DNA of 64,000 nucleotides from Clostridioides difficile_D (GTDB lineage: Bacteria; Bacillota; Clostridia; Peptostreptococcales; Peptostreptococcaceae). The notes beneath the pieces were generated by a model. The model was not told the origin of the DNA. It saw only the letters and a program-made list of their open reading frames with translations, and ran no database searches. Where the stretch lies: NCBI GenBank assembly GCA_945861085.1, contig OX244046.1:1426001-1490000 (forward strand). The letters run 5' to 3'. Shown here piece by piece: positions 18,049-27,223 of the stretch; positions within the stretch are counted from its first letter, which is position 1; each line of letters begins with the position of its first letter. The position numbers were made by a program, and so were the translations under genes.

Positions 18049-19269
18049 ATGAGTACAAAAAATATTACTGATAAAACAAAAAATAAAAAGGATGTTGGAG
18101 CACTTATAGGGGCAGCATTTATAATGGCAACATCAGCAATTGGACCAGGGTTTTTAACTCAGACAGCACAATTTACTCAAGATTTTGGACCGAGTTTTTC
18201 ATTTGTAATTTTAATTACAACAATTCTTTTTATAGGAGCTCAAGTAAATGTATGGAGAGTAATTGGTGTATCAGGACTTAGAGGTCAAGATATAGCAAAT
18301 AAAATAATACCTGGATTAGGCTATTTAGTAGCTTTTTTAGTAGCTCTTGGAGGATTAGCTTTTAATATAGGAAATGTTGGTGGAGCTGCACTTGGTATGA
18401 ATGTAATGTTTAATATGAATATGACATTAGGAACTATATTAAGTGGGTTGATAGCGATATTTGTATTTATGTCAAAAAATTCAAATTCTCTAGTAGATAA
18501 GATAACTAAGTTTTTAGCATTAGGTATGATAATTATAGTTGGATATGTAGCAATATCAAATCATCCTCCTATTGGAGATGCAGTTTTTAGAATGGTAAAA
18601 CCAGAAAACCCAAAAGGATTGATATTCCCAATAATAACTCTACTTGGAGGAAGTGTTGGAGGTTATATAACTTTTGCTGGAGGACATAGATTAATAGATG
18701 GTGGAATAACAGGAGAAGAAAATATAAAAGAAATAACTAAATCTTCTCTTTTAGGAATATTAGTTGCAACAATGATGAGAGTTCTTCTATTTTTAGCAAT
18801 ATTAGCAGTAGTTTCAAAAGGTCTTCAACTTGACCCAGAAAACCCAGCTGCTTCAGCTTTTAAATTTAGCGCAGGAGCAATAGGATATAAATTCTTTGGG
18901 CTTGTATTATGGTCTGCTGCAATTACATCAGTTATAGGAGCTGCTTATACATCAGTTTCTTTCTTAAAGACACTAAATCCTTTTATAGAGAAATATGAAA
19001 AATATTTTATAATAGCATTTATAGCAATATCAACACTTATAATGGCATTTATAGGAAAGCCAGCGACTTTATTAATTTTAGCAGGGGCTTTAAATGGATT
19101 GATACTTCCAATCACATTAGGAATTATGCTTATAGCTTCTAAAAGAAAAGATATTGTTGGAGATTACAAACATCCTACATGGCTTTTAATATTTGGGTTA
19201 ATAGTAGTTTTAATATCTGCCTATACAGGAATAACTTCTCTTGGTAGTTTAGGTGCTTTATTTGCTTAA
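18049..19269 (+). CDS. NRAMP-fold carrier of the oxoproline operon
   Basis: The 406-residue membrane protein has about 11 helices and an SLC11/NRAMP-like opening (IMATSAIGPGFLTQTAQFTQDFG). The metal-binding DPGN of helix 1 is replaced by a GPGF...TQ sequence, and the helix 6 metal-site MPH motif is absent (GGYITFAGGHRLIDGG instead). It therefore probably does not carry divalent metal in the usual way. Encoded between pxpA and pxpB, it is best explained as an importer of 5-oxoproline or a similar small acid, which is inference. Ribosome binding site GAGGGAGA precedes ATG 18049. Confidence 0.75.
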   Translation: MSTKNITDKTKNKKDVGALIGAAFIMATSAIGPGFLTQTAQFTQDFGPSFSFVILITTILFIGAQVNVWRVIGVSGLRGQDIANKIIPGLGYLVAFLVALGGLAFNIGNVGGAALGMNVMFNMNMTLGTILSGLIAIFVFMSKNSNSLVDKITKFLALGMIIIVGYVAISNHPPIGDAVFRMVKPENPKGLIFPIITLLGGSVGGYITFAGGHRLIDGGITGEENIKEITKSSLLGILVATMMRVLLFLAILAVVSKGLQLDPENPAASAFKFSAGAIGYKFFGLVLWSAAITSVIGAAYTSVSFLKTLNPFIEKYEKYFIIAFIAISTLIMAFIGKPATLLILAGALNGLILPITLGIMLIASKRKDIVGDYKHPTWLLIFGLIVVLISAYTGITSLGSLGALFA

Positions 19270-19288
19270 TTTAAAAGAGGTGACATTT

Positions 19289-19984
19289 ATGGAAACTAGA
19301 TATTTGCTGTCAGGAGATAAGGCAGTGGTTGCTGAATTTGGAAATGAGATATCAGAAGATATAAACAAAAAAGTAATTTCATTTATGAGAGCAATAGAAA
19401 TATCAAATCTTAAAGGGATTGTAACAGAAATGGTGCCAACGTATAGGTCACTTATGATAAGCTATAATCCATTGAAAATAGATTTTGATAGTTTGATTGA
19501 GAGTCTGAAAAAAATAGAAGATAATTTGGAAAGTATAGTGTTGCCAAAACCTAAAACACATGAGATTCCAGTATGCTATGATGAAGTTTTTGGTATAGAT
19601 ATTAAAAACGTTGCCAGACATAATAATCTTACTGTAGATGAGGTTATAAAAATACACACAAGTAGAGAGTACTTGATATATATGTTAGGATTTACTCCTG
19701 GATTTCCATACCTAGGAGGTATGGATGAAAGAATAGCTACCCCTAGATTAGAGGTGCCAAGAACTAAAATCTATGGTGGAAGTGTTGGAATAGCGGGTTC
19801 TCAGACTGGTGTATATCCTATCGATAGTCCTGGTGGATGGCAAATAATTGGTAGGACACCTTTAAAATTATATGATGAAAATAGAGAGGAACAGATTTTA
19901 CTTAGAGCTGGAGATTTTATAAAATTTGTTCCAATAACATTAGATGAATTTATAGAAATCGAAAAAAATAACTTAAATATTTAA
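19289..19984 (+). CDS. pxpB: 5-oxoprolinase subunit B (KipI-like)
   Basis: The 231-residue protein belongs to the KipI/PxpB family: an N-terminal domain starting METRYLLSGDKAVVAEFGN and a C-terminal cyclophilin-like domain with LGFTPGFPYLGGMDERIATPRLEVPR and GSVGIAGSQTGVYPIDSPGGWQIIGRTP. The longer frame opens at 19253 inside the carrier gene, but AGAGGTGA (19275-19282) supports ATG 19289. It pairs with PxpC to act on 5-oxoproline. The kinase-inhibitor function of B. subtilis KipI is not implied by this operon. Confidence 0.9.
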   Translation: METRYLLSGDKAVVAEFGNEISEDINKKVISFMRAIEISNLKGIVTEMVPTYRSLMISYNPLKIDFDSLIESLKKIEDNLESIVLPKPKTHEIPVCYDEVFGIDIKNVARHNNLTVDEVIKIHTSREYLIYMLGFTPGFPYLGGMDERIATPRLEVPRTKIYGGSVGIAGSQTGVYPIDSPGGWQIIGRTPLKLYDENREEQILLRAGDFIKFVPITLDEFIEIEKNNLNI

Positions 19985-20013
19985 ATATCGTTATAGTACA
20001 GGGAGTGGTATAT

Positions 20014-21000
20014 ATGGGATTCAAAGTTGAATTAGGAGGTTTCCAAACATTAATACAAGACAGAGGTAGAGTTGGATATGGGCAATATGGTGTATCTGGA
20101 TGTGGGGCAATGGATGAGTATGCACATAGAGTAGGAAATATATTGGTTGGAAATTCTGAAGATGAGGCTTCTTTAGAAGTTTTAATGTTGGGGCCTACAA
20201 TTACATTTGATGAATATACGCAAATAGCAGTAACTGGTGGAGATTTAGGAGCTAGAATAAATGGAAAAGAGATTCAAAACTGGAGGTCATATCAAATAAA
20301 TCCAGGTGATGTATTATCATTTAGAGGTGTGAAATCAGGTGCTAGAGCATATGTGTCAATAGCTGGTGGAATAGATGTCCCACTTGCAATGGGAAGCAAG
20401 TCAACTTATACAAGAGCCAAAATTGGTGGGTTTGAAGGTAGAGCACTTAAAAAAGGTGATTATATAAATACTTTTATTCAGGAAAAAGATTTTACAATAA
20501 ATAAAAAATTAAATTCAAAATATATTCCAACTTATAGTTCAGAAATCATACTAAGAATTGTAAAAGGACCTCAATTTGATGCTTTTTCTAAAGATGAAGT
20601 AGAAAAATTTTTATCAAATGAATACAAAGTTACAAATGAAATAGATAGAATGGGCTGTAGACTAGATGGAGAGAGTATAAAGCACCTTAATGGAGCAGAT
20701 ATTATATCTGACGGTATTTCTTATGGAGCTATACAAGTACCTGGGCATGGAAAACCTATTATAATGTTATCAGATAGACAGACTAGTGGTGGTTATACTA
20801 AGATAGGGAATGTTATAAGTGTAGATTTGTATAAGTTAGCACAAGCAAAGCCAAATGATGTAGTAAAATTTGAATTTGTAGATATATATGAAGCACATAA
20901 ATTGTTGAGAGAACAAGAAGATAAGATTCAAGATATTTATAAGAGTATGAAGAATATAAGAATTGTCAAAGCAAAGGTATTAAGCGATATAGCAGTTTAA
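20014..21000 (+). CDS. pxpC: 5-oxoprolinase subunit C (KipA-like)
   Basis: The 328-residue protein has the KipA/PxpC/allophanate hydrolase subunit 2 fold: GGFQTLIQDRGRVGYGQYGVS near the N-terminus, AYVSIAGGIDVPLAMGSKSTY in the middle, and HGKPIIMLSDRQTSGGYTKIG near residue 255. ATG 20014 with GGGAG at 20001-20005 is preferred over the upstream in-frame codon at 20005. It is the last gene of the oxoprolinase operon. Together the set supports growth on pyroglutamate or disposal of this spontaneous glutamine by-product. Confidence 0.9.
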   Translation: MGFKVELGGFQTLIQDRGRVGYGQYGVSGCGAMDEYAHRVGNILVGNSEDEASLEVLMLGPTITFDEYTQIAVTGGDLGARINGKEIQNWRSYQINPGDVLSFRGVKSGARAYVSIAGGIDVPLAMGSKSTYTRAKIGGFEGRALKKGDYINTFIQEKDFTINKKLNSKYIPTYSSEIILRIVKGPQFDAFSKDEVEKFLSNEYKVTNEIDRMGCRLDGESIKHLNGADIISDGISYGAIQVPGHGKPIIMLSDRQTSGGYTKIGNVISVDLYKLAQAKPNDVVKFEFVDIYEAHKLLREQEDKIQDIYKSMKNIRIVKAKVLSDIAV

Positions 21001-21049
21001 TTTAAGATTAATAGATACAATCTTTATTAAAATTTAAAATATAACTTAC

Positions 21050-21111
21050 AAATAGCTATTTACTATTTACCATAATTAAAATGGTTTAGATTAGTCAAAT
21101 AGCTATTTTTT
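21050..21111. terminator. Hairpin terminator after pxpC
   Basis: AAATAGCTATTT occurs at 21050-21061 and again at 21098-21109. The sequence is self-complementary, so the copies pair, and T bases follow on the plus strand. The XRE-cupin gene ends at 21217 from the other side. Confidence 0.5.
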
Positions 21112-21216
21112 AGTTTGAGTAAATATATTAAATTTAAATAAATACTTCAATTTAAAATAAAAGTGATATTTAAATCTTTTTTAGTATCTATAAAAAGTAG
21201 ATATGTTATATAAATC

Positions 21217-21783
21217 TTATTTAGATTTTATTGGCCAAATTGGAGGTGATATAACTCCATATCCACGAGCTATTGTATCTTTACTTGGATTGATGATTTT
21301 ATGTGGTACATTAGATTTTATAAATGTTGAGTCACCTGGATTTAATCTTACTACCTTTTCACCCATACAAATATCAACCATACCACTCGTTACTACCATG
21401 ATTTCCTCTGATGCATGATAGATATAATCTTTAGCATCTTCACTTTCTGGTTTAAGTTCAAATTCTACAAATAAAATTGAAGGTGTAAATTCAGATGTAG
21501 GCATTGGAGATACTATCTCGTAAAACATTTCACTTTTTGGAAATTTCATCATAACTCTATCTTCTTTTCTAATGACTAAATCATCAGTATTGTTATCATC
21601 CATAAACATATATAAAGGAGTGTCTAAAACTTCAGCAATTTTTCTCAATGAAGACAAGGATGGTTCAATAGCATCTCTTTCTATTTGAGAGATATAACTT
21701 ATAGATAAATCTGTCAATTTGGAAACATCACTTAATGTTTTTTTCTTGCTTTTTCTTATATTTCTCATCTTTTCACCTAGCAT
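21217..21783 (-). CDS. XRE-cupin transcriptional regulator
   Basis: The 188-residue protein combines an N-terminal HTH_3 (GEKMRNIRKSKKKTLSDVSKL...ISYISQIERD, residues 3-40) with a C-terminal cupin (SEEIMVVTSGMVDICMGEKVVRLNPGDSTFIKSNVPHKIIN, about 125-170). The family often senses a small metabolite and controls neighbouring transport and catabolic genes. ATG 21783 has GGAGG at good spacing; the longer start at 21795 lacks one. It lies between the oxoprolinase operon, convergent, and the epimerase operon, divergent, and could regulate either. Control of the epimerase operon is likelier from the shared upstream region. Confidence 0.85.
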   Translation of the reverse strand: MLGEKMRNIRKSKKKTLSDVSKLTDLSISYISQIERDAIEPSLSSLRKIAEVLDTPLYMFMDDNNTDDLVIRKEDRVMMKFPKSEMFYEIVSPMPTSEFTPSILFVEFELKPESEDAKDYIYHASEEIMVVTSGMVDICMGEKVVRLNPGDSTFIKSNVPHKIINPSKDTIARGYGVISPPIWPIKSK

Positions 21784-22161
21784 AAGAACCTCCAAATAAT
21801 AAAATTAATATAAAATATTCGCTTAAAACAAAGTAATTATAGCATAACATAGAAGTAGTGGCAATAAGAATACATAGTAGATTTTGACAATTAAAAATTA
21901 ATTAAGATTTTGATAATTAAAATTAATTAAATGCAAATAAAAGCCTATGAAAATAAATTATTGCTGAATTAATACAAAGAAAATGATAGCAAAAAAGAAT
22001 TTAGTGAAGGAGTATTAAGTGGAATAATATTATTACAGCATATTTTAGAAAATAATAAATTTTCAGTAAATTAGCTTGACATATATATTGAAGTAATAAT
22101 ATAATTTTAAGTATAAAATTTTAAAAATTGAATTATAACTTCAAAAAATAAGGAGGGTAAT
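21784..22161. promoter_or_regulatory. Divergent intergenic region with sigma-A promoter for the epimerase operon
   Basis: TTGACA at 22076-22081 and TATAAT at 22100-22105 have an 18-base spacer and point to the epimerase gene. The remaining bases are AT-rich, with no gene seen. No clear palindromic operator was found. Confidence 0.6.
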
Positions 22162-23229
22162 ATGAAGATAACAGATATCAAATTTGAAAAGCTGAGAATT
22201 AAATTAAAAAAACCTGTAGTAGTTTCATTTGGAGTAATTGAATATGGAGAAAGTATAATTTTAAAAGTTGAAACAGATGAAGGGTGTTGTGGATTTGGTG
22301 AAGCAGCACCTCTTGCAGCAGTCACAGGTGAAGTTTTAGATAATGTACTTTCAGTATTACTTATGTTTAAAAAAGAGCTAATAGGGAAAGACCCACTAGA
22401 TATTGAAACTATACATACAATTATGGATGGAATTATTATAGGTAATACTTCTGCAAAAGCGGCTATTGACATGGCTTTATATGATATTAAGGGTAAAATT
22501 ATGAATGTACCTCTTTATAAAGTTCTTGGAGGATTTGATAATAAAGTTCAAACCGATATTACTATAAGTATAGATAAACCAGAAAAAATGGCAATAGAAG
22601 CTTTAGAAAGAGTTAAAGAAGGATTTAGGATATTGAAGCTTAAAGCAGGTATAAATCCTAAAGATGATATTGAGGCTGTAAAGCTAATTAGAGAGGTTGT
22701 TGGAGAGAGTATAAGAATTAGAATTGATGCAAATCAAGGATGGAATGTAAATAGTAGTATAAATACTATCAAAAGGTTAGAAGAATTTGGTGTTGATGCA
22801 ATTGAACAAGCACTTCCACATTGGGACTTAGATGGTACTGCTTATATAAGAAATAAGAGTAACACAAAGATTATGATAGATGAATCATTACATTCACCAA
22901 TAGATGCAATTAAAGCTATAAAAAAGAATGCAGTCGATACATTTAATATTAAGCTGATGAAATCAGGAGGAATATATCCTGCTATAAAAATCAATAACAT
23001 AGCTGAAGCAAGTGGAGTAAATTGTATGTTAGGGTGTATGCTAGAAACGAGAATTGGTATAACAGCAGCAGCAAATTTAATAGCATCTAAAAAGAATATA
23101 ACAGAAGCTGACCTTGATAGTTTTATGTTTTGTGAAGAATCAAAAAGTATATCTGGAGGATTTGTAATGGATGGAGATATTATGAATCTTGTCAATAAAC
23201 CAGGTTTGGGAGTAGAAGTAAACTTATGA
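22162..23229 (+). CDS. L-Ala-D/L-Glu (dipeptide) epimerase
   Basis: The 355-residue enolase-superfamily protein carries the muconate-lactonizing subgroup residues: KLKAG (general bases, near residue 160), RIDANQGW (first metal Asp), AIEQAL (metal Glu), MIDES (Asp), and LMKSGGI (C-terminal Lys). This matches dipeptide epimerases that convert L-Ala-D-Glu from murein to L-Ala-L-Glu. AGGAGGG precedes ATG 22162. It is followed by a DUF819 carrier and an S15-type hydrolase with gaps of 18 and 12 bases, which suggests a dipeptide uptake and use operon. Specificity is inferred from family and context. Confidence 0.8.
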   Translation: MKITDIKFEKLRIKLKKPVVVSFGVIEYGESIILKVETDEGCCGFGEAAPLAAVTGEVLDNVLSVLLMFKKELIGKDPLDIETIHTIMDGIIIGNTSAKAAIDMALYDIKGKIMNVPLYKVLGGFDNKVQTDITISIDKPEKMAIEALERVKEGFRILKLKAGINPKDDIEAVKLIREVVGESIRIRIDANQGWNVNSSINTIKRLEEFGVDAIEQALPHWDLDGTAYIRNKSNTKIMIDESLHSPIDAIKAIKKNAVDTFNIKLMKSGGIYPAIKINNIAEASGVNCMLGCMLETRIGITAAANLIASKKNITEADLDSFMFCEESKSISGGFVMDGDIMNLVNKPGLGVEVNL

Positions 23230-23247
23230 TAAAATTGGAGGTTAAAT

Positions 23248-24408
23248 ATGAATACACTTTTTTCAAATCCAGGTAGTATACTTGCTGTAATGACATCAAT
23301 GATTGCATTAGGTTTTTACTTACAAAAATACAAAGCCATTAAAAGCTTAGGACCAGCACTTACAATAATCATAATGGGAATAATACTTTCAAACTTAAAA
23401 GTAGTACCAGTAAGTACTGAGTTATATGGAACTATTTCTACATATGCTATTCCAGTTTCTATGACTATAATGCTGATGAGTGTTGATTTAAAAGAAATGA
23501 CAAAGTTATCAAGAGAACCCTTGATTGCAATTTTTGTAGCAGTAATAACTGTAAGTATTATGGCATTTTTATTTGGACTAGTATTTGCAGAAAAAATATC
23601 AGAAGGTTGGAAAGTTGCTGGAATGTTTGTGGGTACATATACTGGAGGAAGTGCTAATCTTACAGCCATTGGAACAGGTCTTAATGTAAGTAGACAGACT
23701 CTTGCTGCTGCAAATGCAGCAGATTATGTAATTGGAGTACCAACATTGATATTTATGTTTGCTCTACCAGCTATACTAAAAAATTCAAAGAAGTTTAAAA
23801 AACTTTGGCCATATAATGTAGAAGAATCGGAATTAGAGGATTGTCAGAATGAAGAATTTATGGAGTCAAAAGAATGGAGTATTAAAGATATTGCTTGGAT
23901 GTTGGCTATAGGTTTTGTTGTTACAGAGGTTGCAACAATACTTGCTGGATATTTTAATTCAAGTTTTAGTAGTGCAGCAAGAATTCTTTTAGTCACAACA
24001 ATTTCAATTATAATTGCTCAATTAAAGCCAGTAAAGAAATTAAAGGGAAATTTAGATTTAGGATTATTTGTTGCATTATTCTTTTTATGTACTATAGGTT
24101 TTTCAGTAGATATAAAAGAGTTTTTAGGCTCAACTTTTACCATAACACTTTACTGTTTTAGTATAATTTTTGCTTCATTTGTTTTCCATTTATGTATAAC
24201 TAGACTTTTAAAGATAAAGTATCAATATGTAATACTTTCTATAGTAGGAGCAATTGCTGATGGTCCTACTTCAGCTTTAGTAGCTGCTTCTGCAAAATGG
24301 AATTCACTCGTAAGTGTAGCAGTCGTCATGGGAGTAATTGGTGGAGTATTAGGAAATTATGCAGGTATCTCAGTGGCATATGCAATAAAGATGGCTATAG
24401 GATTATAG
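23248..24408 (+). CDS. DUF819-family membrane protein (putative carrier)
   Basis: The 386-residue protein has about 11 membrane helices and the DUF819 (YjcL-like) signatures MFVGTYTGGSANLTAIGTGL and AIADGPTSALVAASAKWNSL. The family is uncharacterised but resembles two-fold repeated secondary carriers. In clostridia such genes often sit beside dipeptide epimerases, as here. Transport of murein-derived dipeptides is an inference from this neighbourhood. Ribosome binding site GGAGGT precedes ATG 23248. Confidence 0.7.
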   Translation: MNTLFSNPGSILAVMTSMIALGFYLQKYKAIKSLGPALTIIIMGIILSNLKVVPVSTELYGTISTYAIPVSMTIMLMSVDLKEMTKLSREPLIAIFVAVITVSIMAFLFGLVFAEKISEGWKVAGMFVGTYTGGSANLTAIGTGLNVSRQTLAAANAADYVIGVPTLIFMFALPAILKNSKKFKKLWPYNVEESELEDCQNEEFMESKEWSIKDIAWMLAIGFVVTEVATILAGYFNSSFSSAARILLVTTISIIIAQLKPVKKLKGNLDLGLFVALFFLCTIGFSVDIKEFLGSTFTITLYCFSIIFASFVFHLCITRLLKIKYQYVILSIVGAIADGPTSALVAASAKWNSLVSVAVVMGVIGGVLGNYAGISVAYAIKMAIGL

Positions 24409-24420
24409 GAGGTGCTTTAA

Positions 24421-26517
24421 TTGGCAAAATTTAAGTTATATATATCTGGATTATATAGTGGAAATGTAATCTTTGATGATAATTTGTTACTTGAAAAATT
24501 GAATCCTTTTACAAATAAAATAGAAAGCTTAAAACAAATAGATACGGAAGAAAATACATACTATTTAAATCTTACAAAAATAGATTTAAAATTTTTATTT
24601 GATAACTTTGATGTATATACTGAAAGTTTAGTGAACACAGATAAAGACAGAGTTATAAATAAATTGGGAGAAACATACTCTAAGCTTAATGAATACATAT
24701 GGGTTCAAAGAAATAAAAAGTTTCCACTAGATATAATTATTGTGGATAATAAAATAGTCGGTTTTATCTGTTTGTCTAGAGAAACTTGTACTATATTAAT
24801 TATGGATGGATATGAGGATTATACTATATTAAAAGAATGGAAGAAAACTCATAAAAACGAGGAGATATATTCTATAAAATTTGGTGGAAATTATATGATT
24901 GATATGAAAGATGGAATAAGACTTTCTACAGATGTATATCTTCCTAATTTTGTAGATTCTACTAAAAAAGCACCAACAATACTTATGAGGACCCCATATG
25001 GAAAAGAAAATGATAAAGAAATATATTATAAATATGTACAAAGAGGATATGTTGTTGTAATACAAGATGTTAGGGGAAGAAATGAATCAGAAGGTAAGTG
25101 GGAACCTATGATTCATGAGAAAGGAGATGGAGATAGTACTATAAATTGGATAGTATCACAAGATTGGTCAGATGGAATAGTTGGAATGCTTGGAGCATCA
25201 TATCTTGGTTATGTTCAATGGGCAGCTGCATCTTCAAGTAACAAGCATCTTAAGGCTTTGGTTAGTATAGTAACATCAGGAAGCCCTTTTATTGATATAC
25301 CAAGAAAAGGAGGAGCTTTTGTCTCTGGTATGCTTGCATGGGCATTTATGGTATCAAGAAATAAAGTTGATAGAAGTAAAATGGTAAGAAATGACTGGGA
25401 TGATGTTTTAAATATAAGACCAATAGAGAATATACCTGTTGAAGCTCTTGGATATAGAATTGAATTTCTGGAAGAATGGCTAAAGAGAGTAGAAAAAGAT
25501 GAATACTGGGATATGATGGATTGGCATCTACAAAAAGAAAAAATAAATGTACCTGCGTTGGTTATATCTGGGTGGTATGATGATAATGGTATGGGAACGA
25601 CAGAGGCCTTAGATGTTATAAAGGATTATGAAAAAGGAAAGAGAAAGGCTATTCTAGGTCCATGGATGCACAATTCAAATACTTTAAGAGATATAAATGG
25701 TATTTCTTTGGGAAATAATTCATTAAGATATGATTTGGATTATAATTATCTATTATGGTTCGATAAATATTTAAAAGGTATAGAAAATAATATAGATAAG
25801 ACTGCTTCGATAGAGTATTACTCTGTAGGTTCTAATGAGTGGAAGACAGAAGAAAATTGGCCAATAACAAAAAAAATTGATAAAAGTATGTATCTAATGA
25901 GTGATGGAGATGCTAATACATCTTTGGGAAATGGAAAATTAGTATTTGATAGGGCTTTAGAAGAAAAGTGTGATAGTTATATATATAATCCAAAAGACCC
26001 ATCAATACAACTAATTGATATGTCAGAAAATGAAGTTGGTGTCCCAAACAACTACAAGGATTTGGAAAAAAGAAGTGACATGTTGTGTTATACATCAGAT
26101 GTTTTTAGCGAAGAATTTACTATAACAGGTGATATAAAATTAGAGTTCTTTGCATCAAGTTCTGCCAGAGATACTGACTGGGTTATAAAAATTATGGATG
26201 TAGATTTAGATGGAAATTCAATTAAATTAGCTGACGGTATACTTAGTGCTAGATTTAGAAATGGTTTTTATAAGTCAGAGTTTATGGAAGAAGGAGAGAT
26301 TTATAAGTTTACGATTATAACCTCAAAAATATCAAATACATTTAAAGTTGGTCATAAAATTAGACTAGATATAACATCTAGTGCTAAAAACTTTATTTTC
26401 CAAAATAGTAATACAACAGATGGTTACAATAGTACTGAGTATATAGAAGCAAAGAATACAATTTATCATGGAGGTAAATATCCATCTAGATTAATATTGC
26501 CAATAGAAAATAAATAA
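24421..26517 (+). CDS. CocE/NonD-family (S15-like) alpha/beta hydrolase
   Basis: The 698-residue protein has a 150-residue N-terminal extension of unknown fold, then an alpha/beta hydrolase core beginning YMIDMKDGIRLSTDVYLPN. The nucleophile Ser is in GASYLGYVQW, the catalytic Asp is probably in WYDDNGMGTTEA, and the His in GPWMHNSN. A C-terminal jelly-roll (about 540-695) completes the X-Pro dipeptidyl-peptidase/CocE fold. The likely job is hydrolysis of a small peptide or ester; its operon suggests peptide catabolism. TTG 24421 lies just after the previous stop, whose TAG overlaps the AGGAGGTG ribosome binding site. No signal peptide is visible. Confidence 0.8.
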   Translation: MAKFKLYISGLYSGNVIFDDNLLLEKLNPFTNKIESLKQIDTEENTYYLNLTKIDLKFLFDNFDVYTESLVNTDKDRVINKLGETYSKLNEYIWVQRNKKFPLDIIIVDNKIVGFICLSRETCTILIMDGYEDYTILKEWKKTHKNEEIYSIKFGGNYMIDMKDGIRLSTDVYLPNFVDSTKKAPTILMRTPYGKENDKEIYYKYVQRGYVVVIQDVRGRNESEGKWEPMIHEKGDGDSTINWIVSQDWSDGIVGMLGASYLGYVQWAAASSSNKHLKALVSIVTSGSPFIDIPRKGGAFVSGMLAWAFMVSRNKVDRSKMVRNDWDDVLNIRPIENIPVEALGYRIEFLEEWLKRVEKDEYWDMMDWHLQKEKINVPALVISGWYDDNGMGTTEALDVIKDYEKGKRKAILGPWMHNSNTLRDINGISLGNNSLRYDLDYNYLLWFDKYLKGIENNIDKTASIEYYSVGSNEWKTEENWPITKKIDKSMYLMSDGDANTSLGNGKLVFDRALEEKCDSYIYNPKDPSIQLIDMSENEVGVPNNYKDLEKRSDMLCYTSDVFSEEFTITGDIKLEFFASSSARDTDWVIKIMDVDLDGNSIKLADGILSARFRNGFYKSEFMEEGEIYKFTIITSKISNTFKVGHKIRLDITSSAKNFIFQNSNTTDGYNSTEYIEAKNTIYHGGKYPSRLILPIENK

Positions 26518-26530
26518 GTTTATATGTATT

Positions 26531-26570
26531 AATAAGAGGCTTATCTCTATATTTGAGACAGCCTCTTATT
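26531..26570. terminator. Bidirectional terminator hairpin (family shared with 41998-42036)
   Basis: AATAAGAGGCT (26531-26541) pairs with AGCCTCTTATT (26560-26570), with an inner TCTC/GAGA stem. In reverse complement it is nearly identical to the hairpin at 41998-42036. It lies between the hydrolase gene and the convergent RidA gene. Confidence 0.75.
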
Positions 26571-26581
26571 CTTTAGCCTCA

Positions 26582-26926
26582 TTATTTTGTAGCTGCAACA
26601 ACGCTCATTTCAACTAATAAATGTTCTCTAGCAAGTCTAGCTTCAACACAAGCTCTAGCAGGCTCAAATCCTTTTTCAACCCAAGCATCCCAAACAGAGT
26701 TCATAGCTTCAAAATCTTTCATATCTCTTAAATAAATAGTAACAGATAGTAAGTGTTGTTTATCTGAACCGTATTTGTTCAATAAATCTTCTATTTTAGC
26801 TAAAACTTCAGTAGTTTGTTCAATTATTCCACCTTCAGCATGAGTTTGTCCACATAAATAAACTGTATTGTTATGAACTACAGCTCTACTCATTCTTCCA
26901 GTTCCTTCATATCTTTTTATTTCCAT
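26582..26926 (-). CDS. RidA/YjgF-family protein
   Basis: The 114-residue protein matches the Rid family, with the conserved Arg in FEPARACVEARLA and VTIYLRDMKDFEAMN. Rid proteins speed release of ammonia from reactive enamine/imine intermediates of amino-acid metabolism. The length is a little under the usual 125 residues, and the family IQAGNLVFVSGQ motif is degenerate (VVHNNTVYLCGQTH). Start ATG 26926 with GGAGG about 7 bases upstream. It is single and convergent with the hydrolase operon. It is Rid-like, but imine hydrolysis is not certain. Confidence 0.8.
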   Translation of the reverse strand: MEIKRYEGTGRMSRAVVHNNTVYLCGQTHAEGGIIEQTTEVLAKIEDLLNKYGSDKQHLLSVTIYLRDMKDFEAMNSVWDAWVEKGFEPARACVEARLAREHLLVEMSVVAATK

Positions 26927-27223
26927 ATTTTAAATACCTCCATAATTAAAAAATCTATTAAAAATCTAAATAATAAATTAAAAAAAGTCTATACTATATA
27001 AAATTATATTATATATTCTGATAATAATCCATAAAAACATATAACTTTTTAACTATAATTATTATTGTTATTAATTGAAAAGATTTATTAGTTACTTGAC
27101 ATAATTTACACTTTTAATTATAGTATAAATTGGAATATTTAGATAATTATTATTTAATGTATAAAGTCTAAGTCTTTAATTAATAAATACAGCTTTATAT
27201 ATTTATATAGAAAAGAGGTAAAT

